A DNA stretch of 11,486 nt from Hadesarchaea archaeon. GTDB taxonomy: Archaea > Hadarchaeota > Hadarchaeia > Hadarchaeales > Hadarchaeaceae. Shown here one piece after another: positions 6,292 to 11,486 of this stretch. The stretch spans positions 1 to 11,486 of the forward strand of contig JAGMBM010000015.1 in the NCBI GenBank assembly GCA_023129675.1, in the 5' to 3' direction. The position numbers and the translations under genes were made by a program. The notes beneath the pieces were generated by a model that worked only from the letters and a program-made list of their open reading frames with translations, had not been told where the DNA came from and ran no database searches. Each line of letters opens with the position of its first letter. The first letter of the stretch is position 1.

Positions 6292-6363
6292 CTTCACCAG
6301 CCCCAACGATTAAATGCGATGGCGTCAAATTACTCCAGAATGAACCATTAGTGAGGCTGGGCT
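6292..6363 (+). promoter_or_regulatory. Intergenic region before priL with possible promoter
   Basis: This 72-base gap between pcn and priL holds a TATA-like ATTAAAT at 6309-6315, which would place transcription start near 6338 and leave a leader of about 25 bases. GAGG at 6353-6356 lies seven bases before the priL TTG and decides that start. No hairpin-type terminator for pcn was seen. The box is weak, and read-through from pcn is equally possible. Confidence 0.35.
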
Positions 6364-7635
6364 TTGATCGCTCCTGAGTATGTGGCAACGCTAGATCCAT
6401 TTGTAGCAGAGGCAAAGAAGCTGGTGGAGACATCACCCCCGCTGGATTCGATGCCGCAGGAAATAGTCGACCGAGCCATCGCACGCGCGAAATGGTCGAG
6501 CAAGGACATGGTGGTCGAGCCAGATGCTGAGGCAATTCGGGCTGACGTGCTCTCCTTCTACCTCATGTGTCAGGGTGTGGCAGCAGTGTCGTACCCCTAC
6601 TCACGTGAGGCTCGCCTGATAAGTGACGCGACAAAGGAAACGATCAAGTATCGCATGTACGACCTTTTCAAACGCGGTCATGAGGATTCATGTTTGGATG
6701 TGATCAAGCGTTCGCTCAAGCTCGTTCAACTGGAGGGCAGCGATGGTGTTAAGCTTGGTGGTATAGAGATTCCGCGGGAGGACATCTACAAGATACGCGA
6801 CCGACGCCTAGCGCAGGATGGCATAGAAACTATAGACGATCGCTTACTCCCACAGTATTTGCCTAGGTATGGGGTGCGCTGGACGGACCTTGCGCCCCTG
6901 CTCAGGCATCGACGTGCTGAGCTAACTAAGCTCTACCTGGTGAACGGGAGGGCGGTGATCACCCCCCGTGATCTATGGGACCTTTTTTCGGATTTTATAG
7001 CCGTGCGAACCGACGAATACGTGGCATCGGTATACGAACGCTTTTCTGACATTGGGGCACCGTCCAATCGACTTGCCGAAGTTGGTGAGCACATATCGTC
7101 ACTTTTGCCTTCGGAGCTCGAACTTCGCGAGAGATTCACGCGCATGCCAAGAGGAAAGCTTCGCCCAGAGTTCTTCCCCCCATGCGTGAAGATAGCTATG
7201 GGTGGGGTAGGCTCCGGCGTGAGGAACTACGCGATCACCGTTCTGCTGACTTCATTTCTCTCGTACGCGCGTGCGTCTCCCTCGGGCAGAGCCGCCACCC
7301 GGATCGGTGATTTCATCAGGGACATTTCGGTCGTTCAGGATGAGATCGCGGCGCCAATCTTCGAGGCGGCCGAACGATGTAAACCCCCGTTTTTCAAGGA
7401 TCAACCCCAGGAAAAGGCGAACATTTACTACCATCTTGGGTTCGGCATGACGACCGAGCCCCGTCCGGAGGAGAGTGGAAAATCAAAGTGGTACCGCGTG
7501 CCGAATTGCTCGAAAATACAGATGTCGGCCCCGCCGCTCTGCGACCCGGATGAGCTCTGTCGCAAAATAAAGAACCCACTTACCTATTACTTCAGAAGAT
7601 TATCCGAGCACGCGAGGTCAGGTGTGGGTGGGTAA
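6364..7635 (+). CDS. priL: DNA primase large subunit PriL
   Basis: The 423-aa product is the large subunit of the archaeal/eukaryotic primase, which regulates PriS and helps start RNA primers. The C-terminal iron-sulfur domain is intact: Cys274 (PPCVKIAMGG), Cys339 (ERCKPPFF), Cys382 (PNCSKI) and Cys393 (PLCDPDELC), with an extra Cys399. The stretch KANIYYHLGFGMT (351-363) and IKNPLTYYFRR (402-412) are typical of this domain. The N-terminal half is helical and has the PriL pattern around SYPYSREARLISDATKETIKYRM (within 76-98). TTG 6364 is chosen from the GAGG site at 6353-6356; no ATG lies in a sensible position. Its TAA is immediately followed by the priS ATG. Large-before-small order is the reverse of that in Thermococcales. 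Confidence 0.95.
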   Translation: MIAPEYVATLDPFVAEAKKLVETSPPLDSMPQEIVDRAIARAKWSSKDMVVEPDAEAIRADVLSFYLMCQGVAAVSYPYSREARLISDATKETIKYRMYDLFKRGHEDSCLDVIKRSLKLVQLEGSDGVKLGGIEIPREDIYKIRDRRLAQDGIETIDDRLLPQYLPRYGVRWTDLAPLLRHRRAELTKLYLVNGRAVITPRDLWDLFSDFIAVRTDEYVASVYERFSDIGAPSNRLAEVGEHISSLLPSELELRERFTRMPRGKLRPEFFPPCVKIAMGGVGSGVRNYAITVLLTSFLSYARASPSGRAATRIGDFIRDISVVQDEIAAPIFEAAERCKPPFFKDQPQEKANIYYHLGFGMTTEPRPEESGKSKWYRVPNCSKIQMSAPPLCDPDELCRKIKNPLTYYFRRLSEHARSGVGG

Positions 7636-8592
7636 ATGGAAATGCGTGAAGCGTCCCTTGATGAGCGAAGGCAATTTTACTCCGAAGAGTGGAACAAACG
7701 CGAGTTGCCGGATTTCATCCTTCACACCCTCTCCCTCCGTGAGTTCGGGTTCGATCTGGATGGCACAGGGCCGAGCCACCGGTACAATCAGTTCATGACC
7801 GTCGAGCAGCTAGCGGAGTATGTGAAGAACAGGGCCCCCTACTCGGCATTCACCAGCGTCGCACTTTACGAGCAGCCGTCGATGCGGAAGGGATGGATGA
7901 AATCCGAACTTGCATTTGACATCGACGCAAAGGACCTCCCTTTGAAGAGTTGCAGTTGTACCTCCGGGAGGGTCTGCGAACTATGCATCGATGAGGCCCG
8001 TCGAATCGCGATGGAGTTCGCTGAAACCATGAGCAAGGATTTGGGGTTGCACAACATTAACTTTGTATATTCAGGCCGCGGCTTCCACATCCGAGTGATT
8101 GACGACGCGATAATGACGCTGGAGCAGACCGAGCGAGCCCAAATTGTCGAGTACATCACCGGTAGCGTGATCCCGACCGATGTCACGATGGCGCTCGGAT
8201 ATTCTCAAGTCTTTCGGGAGCGCCTCGCGCGGACCTTTGAGGGGATGGATGAGCAGCGGCTTTCGAAAATTCGTAGGTTCCGACGGTCCGTGATCCAAAA
8301 GCTAATGGTGGAGAAGGAGCGGGCTTTAGGGGCGATACGCAGGGGAAAATTGGACGAGCTTTCCGAGCTCGAAGGGATTGGCCCAAAAACCTTTCGGCAG
8401 CTTTTGGAATTTTTAGTTAGGCTGAACTCGGAATTCACCGACGGAAAGGTCACGATTGACACAAAGCGCATCTTGCGTTTGCCATCGAGCCTGCACTCCG
8501 GCGTAAGCATGAAATGCATGCTTGTGCGAGATATCGGGCGTTTCAAATTAGAAGACGCAGTCCCGAAATTTGTACATGAGCGTGGACATTGA
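7636..8592 (+). CDS. priS: DNA primase catalytic small subunit PriS
   Basis: The 318-aa product is the catalytic primase subunit. The metal-binding Asp pair is Asp95/Asp97 in ELAFDIDAKD, the nucleotide-binding motif is YSGRGFH (145-151, His151), and the third acidic residue is Asp275 in VTIDTKRILRLP. A four-cysteine zinc knuckle lies at Cys106, 108, 114 and 117, close after the DxD pair as in other archaeal PriS. Between His151 and Asp275 an inserted helical region contains LSELEGIGPKTFRQLLEFL (242-260), which reads as a helix-hairpin-helix DNA-binding motif. The ATG abuts the priL stop; the stop overlaps the GINS start as TGATG. The product should form a heterodimer with PriL. Confidence 0.95.
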   Translation: MEMREASLDERRQFYSEEWNKRELPDFILHTLSLREFGFDLDGTGPSHRYNQFMTVEQLAEYVKNRAPYSAFTSVALYEQPSMRKGWMKSELAFDIDAKDLPLKSCSCTSGRVCELCIDEARRIAMEFAETMSKDLGLHNINFVYSGRGFHIRVIDDAIMTLEQTERAQIVEYITGSVIPTDVTMALGYSQVFRERLARTFEGMDEQRLSKIRRFRRSVIQKLMVEKERALGAIRRGKLDELSELEGIGPKTFRQLLEFLVRLNSEFTDGKVTIDTKRILRLPSSLHSGVSMKCMLVRDIGRFKLEDAVPKFVHERGH

Positions 8593-9143
8593 TGGCTGAA
8601 TTTTCGTATGAGGACGTGAAGCAGGCGTGGTTGGTGGAAAAAACTTCACGCGAGTTCGTGGAAATCTCAGAGGAATTTTACCAAAATGCGGCCAAGTACG
8701 TGGCGCAGCTGAACCTCGAGCTCAAGCACAGCGAACCCCTACGGGAGGAGCTGCTAAAAGAAGAACTTCGAGATGTTTTTTGGATGATACAGGAAATCCA
8801 CCTCTCTCGCGTGCTCAAAGCCATCGATGAAATAGCTCAGGGGAGGCTGCCGGCCCCCCTGTTGGAACGCGAGCGCCACACGTTCAGCGAGATAAGGCAG
8901 AGCCTGGAAAAGCTCTACGCCGAGCTCGTCTCCTCAACGATGACTGGAAAGGCGGGGCTTGTGGCGCCTCGTGAGATAACAAATGTTTTATTGATCATGC
9001 AAGCTGAGGTTCCACCCATAGTCGGCGACGACCTCAGACAATACGGACCGTTCAAGAGGGGCGAGATAGTTAGCCTGCCGAGGCGTAGTGCCGAGCTCAT
9101 GGTGAAGCATGGCCTCGCGAGAAAAATAGAGGTCAAGGTTTGA
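8592..9143 (+). CDS. GINS replication complex subunit (Gins15/Gins51, Sld5/Psf1 type)
   Basis: The 183-aa protein fits the archaeal GINS subunit of Sld5/Psf1 type. A long helical A domain (about 1-115, including EELLKEELRDVFWMIQEIHL) precedes a small C-terminal beta B domain (about 130-183, with PIVGDDLRQYGPFKRGEIVSLP and ending in LARKIEV). GINS joins MCM and the GAN/Cdc45-like RecJ to make the replicative helicase. ATG 8592 overlaps the priS stop (TGATG), so translation is coupled; TTG 8589 immediately before it adds only one residue. Clustering with priL and priS is standard in Euryarchaeota. No second GINS subunit of Psf2/Psf3 type is in the window, so it may form a homotetramer or have a partner elsewhere. 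Confidence 0.92.
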   Translation: MAEFSYEDVKQAWLVEKTSREFVEISEEFYQNAAKYVAQLNLELKHSEPLREELLKEELRDVFWMIQEIHLSRVLKAIDEIAQGRLPAPLLERERHTFSEIRQSLEKLYAELVSSTMTGKAGLVAPREITNVLLIMQAEVPPIVGDDLRQYGPFKRGEIVSLPRRSAELMVKHGLARKIEVKV

Positions 9144-9191
9144 CCCGACGATACCCTTTTTGGGGAAGAGGCTGAAGTTTTAAGGGATTGT

Positions 9192-9470
9192 ATGATAATC
9201 CCAAAAAAACTCCGCACCTATTGCCCGTCGTGTAGGAAGCACACGGAGCACCGCGTTTCTCAGCTAAAAAAGCGCTCTGCCCGCCCGTTAAGTTGGGGGC
9301 AGCGCCAGTTCGGGCGTGTCACCGCCGGTTATGGTAGCCAGCCGAGGTCCGAGCAGAAGAAATTTGCGAAGACATCGAAAAAAGTCGTTCTGGTGCTCAA
9401 GTGCAGCGCCTGCGGGAAGTCCCACCCCCACCGCGGTTTCAGGGCGAAGAGTGTGAAATTCAAGGAGTAA
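9192..9470 (+). CDS. rpl44e: Large ribosomal subunit protein L44e
   Basis: The 92-aa basic protein is archaeal L44e, located near the E site of the large subunit. The zinc-binding cysteines are Cys11 and Cys14 (TYCPSCRKHTEH) and Cys71 and Cys74 (LKCSACGKSHPHRGFRAK). The basic linker with GQRQFGRVTAGYGSQ is typical. ATG 9192 is preceded by AAGGGA at 9182-9187, a modest ribosome-binding site, and by a 48-base gap after the GINS gene that could hold a weak promoter. It is followed eight bases later by S27e, its usual neighbour in Archaea. Confidence 0.96.
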   Translation: MIIPKKLRTYCPSCRKHTEHRVSQLKKRSARPLSWGQRQFGRVTAGYGSQPRSEQKKFAKTSKKVVLVLKCSACGKSHPHRGFRAKSVKFKE

Positions 9471-9478
9471 GTGAGTAA

Positions 9479-9658
9479 ATGGGGGGAAAACAGCGATCGA
9501 GATTTTTGAGGGTCAGGTGCAGCGATTGCGGGAGCGAACAATCAGTGTATAGCCATGTTAGCTCCGTTGTCAGATGTAAGGTGTGTAGCAAGACGCTCGC
9601 AGTGCCCCATGGTGGGAAGGCGGAGATAAAGGCCACGATTCTCGAGGTGATGGAGTGA
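9479..9658 (+). CDS. rps27e: Small ribosomal subunit protein S27e
   Basis: A 59-aa product, easily missed because of its size, matches S27e. It starts [20 protein letters not shown] and has a four-cysteine zinc ribbon (Cys14, Cys17, Cys33, Cys36), with the second pair in [17 protein letters not shown] and a C-terminal [11 protein letters not shown]27e is a zinc protein of the small ribosomal subunit conserved in Archaea and eukaryotes. The ATG at 9479 follows the L44e stop by eight bases, with GTGAG at 9471-9475 as a weak ribosome-binding site. The stop TGA at 9656-9658 shares its last base with the strong Shine-Dalgarno site of the aIF2-alpha gene. Confidence 0.95.
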   Translation: MGGKQRSRFLRVRCSDCGSEQSVYSHVSSVVRCKVCSKTLAVPHGGKAEIKATILEVME

Positions 9659-9664
9659 AGGAGG
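9658..9664 (+). promoter_or_regulatory. Strong Shine-Dalgarno site that fixes the CTG start of aIF2-alpha
   Basis: AAGGAGG, close to a perfect match to the anti-Shine-Dalgarno end of 16S rRNA, sits seven bases before CTG 9672. It overlaps the last base of the S27e stop. No ATG, GTG or TTG occurs in this frame between the upstream in-frame TGA and ATG 9756, so this site marks CTG as the probable start. Confidence 0.75.
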
Positions 9665-9671
9665 CGTTCAG

Positions 9672-10457
9672 CTGGTAAGGCACAAGTCGGAGTGGCCAAC
9701 CATCGATGAGTTCGTCATATGCACGGTAACGAAGGTCTTCGCCCAAGGCGCATTCATGAAGCTCGATGAATACGGTGGGGAGGAGGGAATGGTCCACATA
9801 TCAGAAGTCGCTTCGGGCTGGATCAAAAACATTCGTGATTACATTCGAGAAGGGCAAAAGGCGGTGTGCAAGGTTTTGGCCGTAGACCCGAAACGAAAGC
9901 ATGTCGATCTTTCGCTCCGCAGGGTCAAGGATAGCGAGCGTCGGCGGAAGGCGCAACAGTTGAAACGGGAGCAGAGAGCCGAAAAGCTCCTCGAGCTGGC
10001 GGCGAATAAGCTCGAAAAGAGTCTCGACGAAGCCTACGAGGAGGTAGGCTTTGCGTTACAGGACAAATTTGGTGATCTGTATTCGGCGCTCGAGTCGGTT
10101 GTGAAGGACGAGAACGTACTAGCCGACGTGGTTAAGGATCGGCGCTGGGTGGACGCACTCAGCGAGGTCGCGGTTTCCGCGGTCAAGCCACCATCTTATA
10201 ATGTCGTTGGTCACCTCGATCTGAGTTGTCTCTCCCCCAACGGTGTCGAGGTGATAAAATCAGCCATGATAGATGCCCGCGACTCCACGAAGGGAAACGA
10301 AATCGACGTGGAGTTCTATTACGTGGGCTCGCCGAGGTATCGCATCGAGGTTACTGCTCCTTCCTATAAAGCGGCTGAGAATGCGATGCAGAAGGCGGTT
10401 GAGGATGCCATCGCAGCCGTGGAGAAGGCGGGTGGGAACGGGGAATTTCATAGGTAG
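9672..10457 (+). CDS. Translation initiation factor 2 subunit alpha (aIF2-alpha), apparent CTG start
   Basis: The 261-aa product is the alpha subunit of the heterotrimer that carries initiator Met-tRNA to the ribosome. The N-terminal S1 domain (about 1-85) includes ICTVTKVFAQGAFMKLDEY (16-34) and GMVHISEVASGWIKNIRDY (39-57), then a helical domain to about 175 and a C-terminal alpha-beta domain. The first ATG in frame (9756) would delete 28 residues, including the first strands of the S1 barrel, so it cannot be the true start. Homology to family N-termini (about ten residues before the first S1 strand) and the AAGGAGG site at 9658-9664 point to CTG 9672, reading MVRHKSEWPT. It lies 13 bases after S27e and is followed by Nop10, a standard archaeal order. 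Confidence 0.93.
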   Translation: MVRHKSEWPTIDEFVICTVTKVFAQGAFMKLDEYGGEEGMVHISEVASGWIKNIRDYIREGQKAVCKVLAVDPKRKHVDLSLRRVKDSERRRKAQQLKREQRAEKLLELAANKLEKSLDEAYEEVGFALQDKFGDLYSALESVVKDENVLADVVKDRRWVDALSEVAVSAVKPPSYNVVGHLDLSCLSPNGVEVIKSAMIDARDSTKGNEIDVEFYYVGSPRYRIEVTAPSYKAAENAMQKAVEDAIAAVEKAGGNGEFHR

Positions 10458-10465
10458 GGTAGTAA

Positions 10466-10627
10466 ATGAAACTGAAAAAGTGCAAGTCGTGCGGTGCATA
10501 CACACTTAAGGATGTGTGCCCAAGTTGCGGAGGGCAGGTGATCTCACCTCGCCCACCAAAATTCTCCCCGCTTGATCCGTACGGCAAATACCGGCGGATG
10601 TTGAAAAAGCAGGCCGGGGAGGCGTGA
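10466..10627 (+). CDS. nop10: H/ACA ribonucleoprotein subunit Nop10
   Basis: A 53-aa product, too short for routine ORF calling, is Nop10, a subunit of the H/ACA RNP that pseudouridylates rRNA together with Cbf5, Gar1 and L7Ae. Archaeal Nop10 has an N-terminal zinc ribbon, seen here as Cys6, Cys9, Cys18 and Cys21 (KKCKSCGAYTLKDVCPSCGG). The following proline-rich stretch and helix, PRPPKFSPLDPYGKYRRMLK (28-47), is the signature that wraps around Cbf5. The ATG at 10466 follows GGTAGGG (10454-10460). The TGA at 10625-10627 lies within the ribosome-binding zone of the PAC2-family gene. The order aIF2-alpha, nop10, PAC2 protein is a recurrent archaeal arrangement. Confidence 0.96.
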   Translation: MKLKKCKSCGAYTLKDVCPSCGGQVISPRPPKFSPLDPYGKYRRMLKKQAGEA

Positions 10628-10629
10628 AA

Positions 10630-11391
10630 ATGGAAAAGACGACGGTCAACATCCTCTCGAAGCCCAAGCTCAAGGCGCCGGTCCTGATTGAGGGTTTGCC
10701 TGGTATGGGGTATGTTGGAAAGCTGGCGACGGAGCACTTGCTGGACGAGCTTCAAGCCAAGAAATTCGCTGAGCTTCGTTCACCCCACTTTCCCCATCAC
10801 GTCGTGGTCAAAGCGGATGGCACGCTGAGGCCGCTGAGGAACGAATTTTACTGGGCACGCACCGATGGTAGAGATGTTGTAATTTTGGTCGGAGATGTAC
10901 AACCCGTTTCCCCGGAGGGACACTACGAGGTTGTCGAGAGCATCCTTGATGTCGCCGAGCAGTTTAAAGTGAAGCAGCTCTTCACCCTCGGCGGGTATGC
11001 GACGGGTAAGTATTCGAAGACGAAGCCGAGAGTTGTGGGAGTGGGTGATCCCGCACTCTTGGGGGAGTTCCGTGCGCGTGGCGTCACGGTGGAAAAGGGC
11101 GGGGGACCGATAATCGGAGCCGCCGGCTTGCTGCTGGGCATTGGAAGACTTCGCGGGATGCGGGGGGCATGTCTGCTTGGTGAAACCCACGGGATGGTGG
11201 TCGATCACCGCGCTGCGAAGGCGGTACTGGAGGTGCTCCTTGGTGTGTTGGGCATCAAGGTCGATATGAGCGCCTTCGAACGCCGCGCGAAGGAAACAGA
11301 GCGCACGCTCGATCGGATTCGAAAGGAGATAGAGCTTCGCACGCGCAAGGAGCGGCGGCGCGAAGAGGAAGAGGCGTGGTACATCGGTTAA
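10630..11391 (+). CDS. PAC2 family protein (proteasome assembly chaperone-like, COG2047 type)
   Basis: The 253-aa product matches the archaeal PAC2 (DUF75) family, related to the eukaryotic proteasome assembly chaperone PAC2 and archaeal PbaA/PbaB. The family pattern is LIEGLPGMGYVGKLATEHLL near the N-terminus, then VVILVGDVQPVSPEGHYEVV, LFTLGGYATGK and GPIIGAAGLLLG in the core. A charged, coiled-coil-prone tail (about 215-248) ends in the tetrapeptide WYIG. The start is either GTG 10624, overlapping the nop10 stop, or ATG 10630. I prefer ATG because GGGGAGG at 10616-10622 then has seven-base spacing. The exact role of this branch is not settled; position after nop10 is conserved in Archaea but does not define it. 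Confidence 0.9.
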   Translation: MEKTTVNILSKPKLKAPVLIEGLPGMGYVGKLATEHLLDELQAKKFAELRSPHFPHHVVVKADGTLRPLRNEFYWARTDGRDVVILVGDVQPVSPEGHYEVVESILDVAEQFKVKQLFTLGGYATGKYSKTKPRVVGVGDPALLGEFRARGVTVEKGGGPIIGAAGLLLGIGRLRGMRGACLLGETHGMVVDHRAAKAVLEVLLGVLGIKVDMSAFERRAKETERTLDRIRKEIELRTRKERRREEEEAWYIG

Positions 11392-11470
11392 TAATTTTAA
11401 CTTTTACAGAAGCTGAGCTGAATAATGTGGGAAAGTTTCGAATTTATTCGGACTTTTCTTCGACTTTTTT
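11392..11470 (+). terminator. T-rich tracts ending the plus-strand gene array
   Basis: After the PAC2-family stop come TAATTTTAACTTTTAC (11391-11406) and a second pyrimidine-rich run, CTTTTCTTCGACTTTTTT (11453-11470). Oligo-T tracts without a hairpin are the usual archaeal termination signals, and no further plus-strand gene is apparent. The second run overlaps the putative convergent gene, where it encodes Lys/Glu codons on the other strand, so only the first may be a dedicated terminator. Confidence 0.35.
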
Positions 11471-11486
11471 CAGGACTTTCGGGAGA
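11444..11486 (-). CDS. Probable 3' end of a convergent gene (fragment, runs off the window)
   Basis: On the minus strand one frame enters from the window edge and reads LPKVLKKVEEKSE before TAA at 11446-11444. The charged, helix-like composition resembles the C-terminal tail of a cytoplasmic protein. The other two minus frames either stop within a few codons (TCC CGA AAG TCC TGA) or run on into the T-rich region as an unconvincing sequence. Only 13 codons are visible, so no product can be named. Confidence 0.4.
   Translation of the reverse strand, partial: LPKVLKKVEEKSE

Noticed and set aside
9756..10457. aIF2-alpha starting at ATG 9756
   Set aside because: It would remove the first strands of the S1 domain, which are clearly encoded upstream in the same frame.
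1..11486. CRISPR arrays, tRNA or rRNA genes, insertion sequences, toxin-antitoxin or defence genes
   Set aside because: No direct-repeat arrays, terminal inverted repeats, tRNA-like T-loop sequences or relevant protein motifs were seen by eye; the window is a dense core-gene region.

Overview
The window is an archaeal chromosome segment made almost entirely of core information-processing genes. The archaeal assignment rests on the gene set: Dph2, Csl4, RpoL, TFS, PCNA, both primase subunits, GINS, L44e, S27e, aIF2-alpha and Nop10, plus a signal peptidase with an ER-type Ser/His active site. The gene order looks euryarchaeal. A deep-branching lineage such as Hadarchaeota is possible, but I cannot fix the taxon from sequence alone. 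GC content is moderate to high, genes are packed tightly, and about half of the starts are non-ATG (TTG or GTG, and one apparent CTG).

Layout. (1) 1-992, minus strand: 5' part of an Nre-family DNA repair gene that runs off the left edge. (2) 993-1041: short divergent promoter region. (3) 1042-2046: diphthamide enzyme Dph2. (4) 2116-3850: exosome subunit Csl4, an unrecognised 69-aa protein, RNA polymerase subunit L and a DUF99 protein. (5) 3852-5131: signal peptidase I, a Nudix hydrolase and transcript-cleavage factor TFS. (6) 5181-6291: a small OB-fold protein closely coupled to PCNA. (7) 6364-9143: PriL, PriS and GINS. (8) 9192-11391: L44e, S27e, aIF2-alpha, Nop10 and a PAC2-family protein. 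(9) 11392-11486: T-rich end of the plus-strand array and the probable 3' end of a convergent minus-strand gene.

Functionally, the region groups replication (PCNA, primase, GINS and probably the OB protein), transcription (RpoL, TFS), RNA processing or modification (Csl4, Nop10) and translation (L44e, S27e, aIF2-alpha, Dph2, which modifies EF2). Proteostasis and export (PAC2 protein, signal peptidase) sit at the margins. Several genes are absent from a simple ATG reading, or shortened by it: S27e, Nop10, the Nre gene and the true N-terminus of aIF2-alpha.

I see no defence island, mobile element, CRISPR array, tRNA or rRNA. The items most worth a second look are the apparent CTG start of aIF2-alpha, a helix-hairpin-helix-like insertion in PriS, an insertion in the signal peptidase active-site region, the OB-fold protein tied to PCNA, and the unrecognised 69-aa protein between csl4 and rpoL.
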